A stretch of 7,702 nucleotides of DNA from Clostridiales bacterium UBA6388 (lineage in GTDB: Bacteria; Bacillota; Clostridia; Oscillospirales; Oscillospiraceae), in the NCBI GenBank assembly GCA_002437575.1, contig DJQK01000082.1, forward strand, positions 1 to 7,702, written 5' to 3'. The notes under the pieces were generated by a model, which did not search any database, had not been told where the DNA came from, and saw only the letters and a program-made list of their open reading frames with translations. The translations under genes were made by a program, and so were the position numbers. This document shows, piece by piece, positions 5,926-7,702 of this stretch; the stretch's first letter is position 1; each line of letters starts with the position of its first letter.

Positions 5926-6414
5926 ATGGCCCTGGGCAAGCGCGAAACGATCGAGTATCTGCACGCGCATGGCGTTTCGTTCGAGATCACCGAGCATGAG
6001 GCTGTCTGGAACATGGAGCAGACGCATCGGCTTGTGCTTCCGCACCCGGAGGCAGACGCGAAAAATCTCTTCGTGCGGGACGATAAAAAACGCAAGTACT
6101 ATTTGATCACCGTCCCGGGCGACAAGCGCGTCGACCTTAAAGAATTTCGCAGGCAGCAGGGCACGCGCTCGCTCAGCTTTGCCTCCGATGACGATCTGGC
6201 GCGGTATCTGGACCTGTTTCCCGGCGCTGTGACGCCGCTGGGCGCTTTGAACGACGAGACGAGAAGCGTGAAGGTCTTCCTCGACCGCGCGTTTGAAGGA
6301 AAGCGCATCGGCGTCCACCCGAACGACAACACCGCCACACTCTGGCTCAAAACGGAAGACCTCGTCCGCGTCTTGCAGGCGCACGGCACCGAGGTCGTTG
6401 TCACGGACATTTGA
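5926..6414 (+). CDS. YbaK/ProRS-associated domain protein, trans-editing aminoacyl-tRNA deacylase (ProXp-ala/PrdX type)
   Basis: A 162-residue single-domain protein of the YbaK/INS editing superfamily. Members related to ProXp-ala/PrdX hydrolyse Ala-tRNA-Pro made in error by prolyl-tRNA synthetase. Conserved features are visible: KNLF, with a lysine and asparagine at 46-47 matching the catalytic-pocket pair; YYLITVPGDKRVDL (about 58-71); LSFAS (83-87); a GxxxP loop, GAVTP (100-104); LGALND (105-110); and HPNDNTAT (131-138). The length is that of a free-standing enzyme. The start lies one base after the upstream ATPase stop (TAA-T-ATG) with AAGGGGG ahead, so it is the last gene of the DnaD-like/loader transcript, followed by a strong terminator. 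Its link to the replication genes is probably co-expression only. Family assignment is secure; the exact mischarged substrate (Ala or another residue) is inferred from the family. Confidence 0.9.
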   Translation: MALGKRETIEYLHAHGVSFEITEHEAVWNMEQTHRLVLPHPEADAKNLFVRDDKKRKYYLITVPGDKRVDLKEFRRQQGTRSLSFASDDDLARYLDLFPGAVTPLGALNDETRSVKVFLDRAFEGKRIGVHPNDNTATLWLKTEDLVRVLQAHGTEVVVTDI

Positions 6415-6424
6415 GGACAAAACG

Positions 6425-6461
6425 AAACAGGGTACGCCTTTTGCGGCGCACCCTGTTTTTT
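6425..6461 (+). terminator. Intrinsic terminator at a convergent gene junction
   Basis: AAACAGGGT (6425-6433) pairs with ACCCTGTTT (6450-6458). After one A/C mismatch, CGCC (6435-6438) pairs with GGCG (6445-6448) around a TTTTGC loop. A run of six T (6456-6461) follows on the plus strand, giving a strong terminator for the cluster that begins at 4008. On the minus strand the hairpin is followed by a weaker T-rich tail, so it may also stop transcription of the leftward COG2426 gene, whose TAA stop overlaps the T run. Confidence 0.88.
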
Positions 6462-6924
6462 ATAAACCTGCGATATGGATGATGCCCTTGCACAAAAGCG
6501 CTACGATGCAGCACGCGCTCACGACGCCGGCGCCGATGGAGAGCATCGCGTGCGAAAGCCGCCTTCCCAGAAGCGCCGCGACGAGCGCACCTGTCCATGC
6601 ACCGGTGCCCGGCAGGGGGATGGCGACGAAGAGGTACAGCCCCAGAAGCTCCGAGCGCTTGATGCGGGCGGATTTGGCCCGGCCCCGGCGCTCTAACCAC
6701 GAGGCGGCCTTCTCGAGCCTTCCGCCGCGCCGCTGCATCCACGACAAAATTCGGCGCAGAAACAAAATGACGAACGGCACCGGCAGAAGGTTTGCCAGAA
6801 TGCACGACGGATACAGCAGAAGCTCCGGGATCTCGTGCGCCAGACCAAACGGGATCGCCCCGCGCAGCTCGCTCACGGGGGCCATCGATAAAAGCAGCGT
6901 AAAAAGATAATCGTGTAGTGTCAT
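6460..6924 (-). CDS. Small multi-drug export family membrane protein (COG2426, PF06695-type)
   Basis: A 154-residue predicted integral membrane protein. Family landmarks are ELRGAIPFGL (about 19-28), the stretch ANLLPVPFVILFL (about 44-56), and the re-entrant-looking segment IPLPGTGAWTGAL (about 102-114). Hydrophobic segments lie at about 5-17, 34-58, 94-120 and 126-152, separated by a basic, probably cytoplasmic loop (about 58-92). The family is annotated as small multi-drug export, but good functional evidence is not known to me, so a transport role is tentative. The ATG at 6924 is chosen; an in-frame TTG two codons upstream (6930) is the alternative. Neither has a convincing ribosome binding site, and the DUF2974 gene ends only ten bases upstream, so translation is probably coupled. 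The stop codon lies in the T tract of the shared terminator. Confidence 0.85.
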   Translation of the reverse strand: MTLHDYLFTLLLSMAPVSELRGAIPFGLAHEIPELLLYPSCILANLLPVPFVILFLRRILSWMQRRGGRLEKAASWLERRGRAKSARIKRSELLGLYLFVAIPLPGTGAWTGALVAALLGRRLSHAMLSIGAGVVSACCIVALLCKGIIHIAGL

Positions 6925-6934
6925 AGGCAAGTTT

Positions 6935-7702
6935 TCAGGTGCGGCTGTGGCTCTCTAAATATCCGGCGGCGGCCTCGAGGAGCTTGCTGTTGCGCAGCTT
7001 TGACGCGCCGAGCTGGTCGAGAACGGAACGCGCCCCGGATTTCAGCAGCAGCCGCAGCGTATCGGAAAGGGCCTTTTTCGTGGGCTTATCGAGCGATTGC
7101 AGGGCCTTGACCATTGCAGAGGCCGTCTTGAGCCCGCCTTCTTTGAGGTCTGTGAGCGTGCTTGCGTCGGTGCACGTGAGAATGGCAAAGAGCGTGTCGA
7201 CAAACTGCACGCGCTGGGGCTCTGTGAGCGCCTGCAAAAAGGATTTGAGCGTCTGGTCCATGATCCTGCCGCCCTCAGCCAGCTCCGTCAGGTGCTCAAA
7301 GCGTTCGCCCTTGACCAGCCACGAAAAGCCGTCGTGCTGCATGAGGCCGATCTGCGTGCTGCGCACGACCTGATAGCGCTCCTCGTGCGCCAGCAGCATC
7401 CCGACGACGGACGACTCGGGCAGGATCGTCGTGATCCTGTCAGATACCGCGCGGTGCGCCGGAAGCGGAAGCAGCGACGTGTAAAAACCAGGGCCATCGT
7501 TATTGTAGACGGCAGTGAGCTGCTTCTGGACGGGCTGTCCACAGAACACGGCGGCGTAGACCGCCAGATTTCCGCCCTTGGAGTGCCCGCCGACCAGAAG
7601 CGGCCGGAAGGGGAGCGCTTTGGCGGCCTGCTGTAAATAGGCGCAGGCGTATTTCTGCGCGGGGATCTCCGGCGTGAAGGCCATGTTGAAGTCTTCCTTC
7701 CA
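6935..7702 (-). CDS. DUF2974 alpha/beta-hydrolase-fold protein (Mbeg1-like), N-terminus beyond window
   Basis: This is the C-terminal 255 residues of a predicted hydrolase. The frame stays open to the last base: bases 7702-7685 encode WKEDFN, directly before the first in-window methionine at 7684. That fits the family motif around GWKEDFNM, so the methionine is not the start and the gene continues to the right. The nucleophile elbow GHSKGG has its serine 35 residues after that methionine. The DUF2974 signatures NNDGPGF, LPESSVVGMLL and LMQHDGFSWLV follow in order, with a histidine in the last one as a possible catalytic residue. The final ~110 residues are helical and rich in Leu and Lys. The fold suggests a lipase or esterase, but substrate and location are unknown. 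It is the upstream partner of the COG2426 gene on the same strand, with a ten-base gap. Confidence 0.88.
   Translation of the reverse strand, partial: WKEDFNMAFTPEIPAQKYACAYLQQAAKALPFRPLLVGGHSKGGNLAVYAAVFCGQPVQKQLTAVYNNDGPGFYTSLLPLPAHRAVSDRITTILPESSVVGMLLAHEERYQVVRSTQIGLMQHDGFSWLVKGERFEHLTELAEGGRIMDQTLKSFLQALTEPQRVQFVDTLFAILTCTDASTLTDLKEGGLKTASAMVKALQSLDKPTKKALSDTLRLLLKSGARSVLDQLGASKLRNSKLLEAAAGYLESHSRT

Noticed and set aside
5190..6095. Minus-strand open frame (301 codons) across the AAA+ loader and the YbaK-type gene
   Set aside because: It is opposite two genes with clear catalytic motifs and is a composition-driven shadow with no family motif.
7667..7684. ATG at 7684 as the true start of the DUF2974 gene, with GGAAGGAAG upstream as its ribosome binding site
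   Set aside because: The upstream bases encode WKEDFN in frame, part of a conserved family motif, and the remaining protein would lack the N-terminal part of the hydrolase fold. The purine run is coding sequence.

Overview
The window looks like chromosomal DNA from a GC-rich member of the Clostridia (Bacillota), plausibly a gut Oscillospiraceae/Ruminococcaceae-type bacterium. This rests on four things: a Firmicutes-type replication pair (a DnaD/DnaB-like protein followed by a DnaI/DnaC-like helicase-loader ATPase); protein families common in clostridia (COG4866/DUF2156, DUF2974, COG2426); strong AGGAGG-like ribosome binding sites; and a short GTAGGGGCGG-type palindromic repeat of a kind I associate with these genomes. 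The organism assignment is an inference. I see no rRNA, tRNA, CRISPR array, insertion sequence or phage structural gene.

Layout. At the left edge is a truncated copy of the palindromic repeat, followed by metG (methionyl-tRNA synthetase) on the minus strand. A 185-bp divergent intergenic region holds a near-consensus metG promoter and a back-to-back promoter region for rightward transcription. Rightward come two acyltransferase-fold genes joined stop-to-start: a COG4866/DUF2156 protein and a GNAT acetyltransferase. A 94-bp gap carries a complete copy of the same palindromic repeat, in the opposite orientation to the left-edge copy. Next is a tight three-gene rightward cluster: a DnaD/DnaB-like primosomal protein, a zinc-finger AAA+ helicase loader, and a YbaK-type aminoacyl-tRNA deacylase (ProXp-ala/PrdX type). 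It ends in a strong intrinsic terminator that also lies at the convergent junction with a minus-strand pair. That pair, in transcription order, is a DUF2974 alpha/beta-hydrolase (cut by the right window edge) and a small COG2426 membrane protein.

How the genes work together. The DnaD-like protein and the AAA+ ATPase are expected to cooperate in loading the replicative helicase. MetG charges tRNA-Met, and the YbaK protein clears mischarged tRNA-Pro. The COG4866 protein belongs to the fold family of the aminoacyl-tRNA-dependent MprF/LPG-synthase C-terminal domain, so three genes here touch, or may touch, aminoacyl-tRNA. I found no clearly new multi-gene system. The more interesting items are the inverted pair of palindromic repeats flanking metG and the acyltransferases, the duplicated TTGACA element with an overlapping palindrome, and the compact wH + 2x DnaD domain protein. 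The longest gene-free stretch is the 185-bp divergent region.
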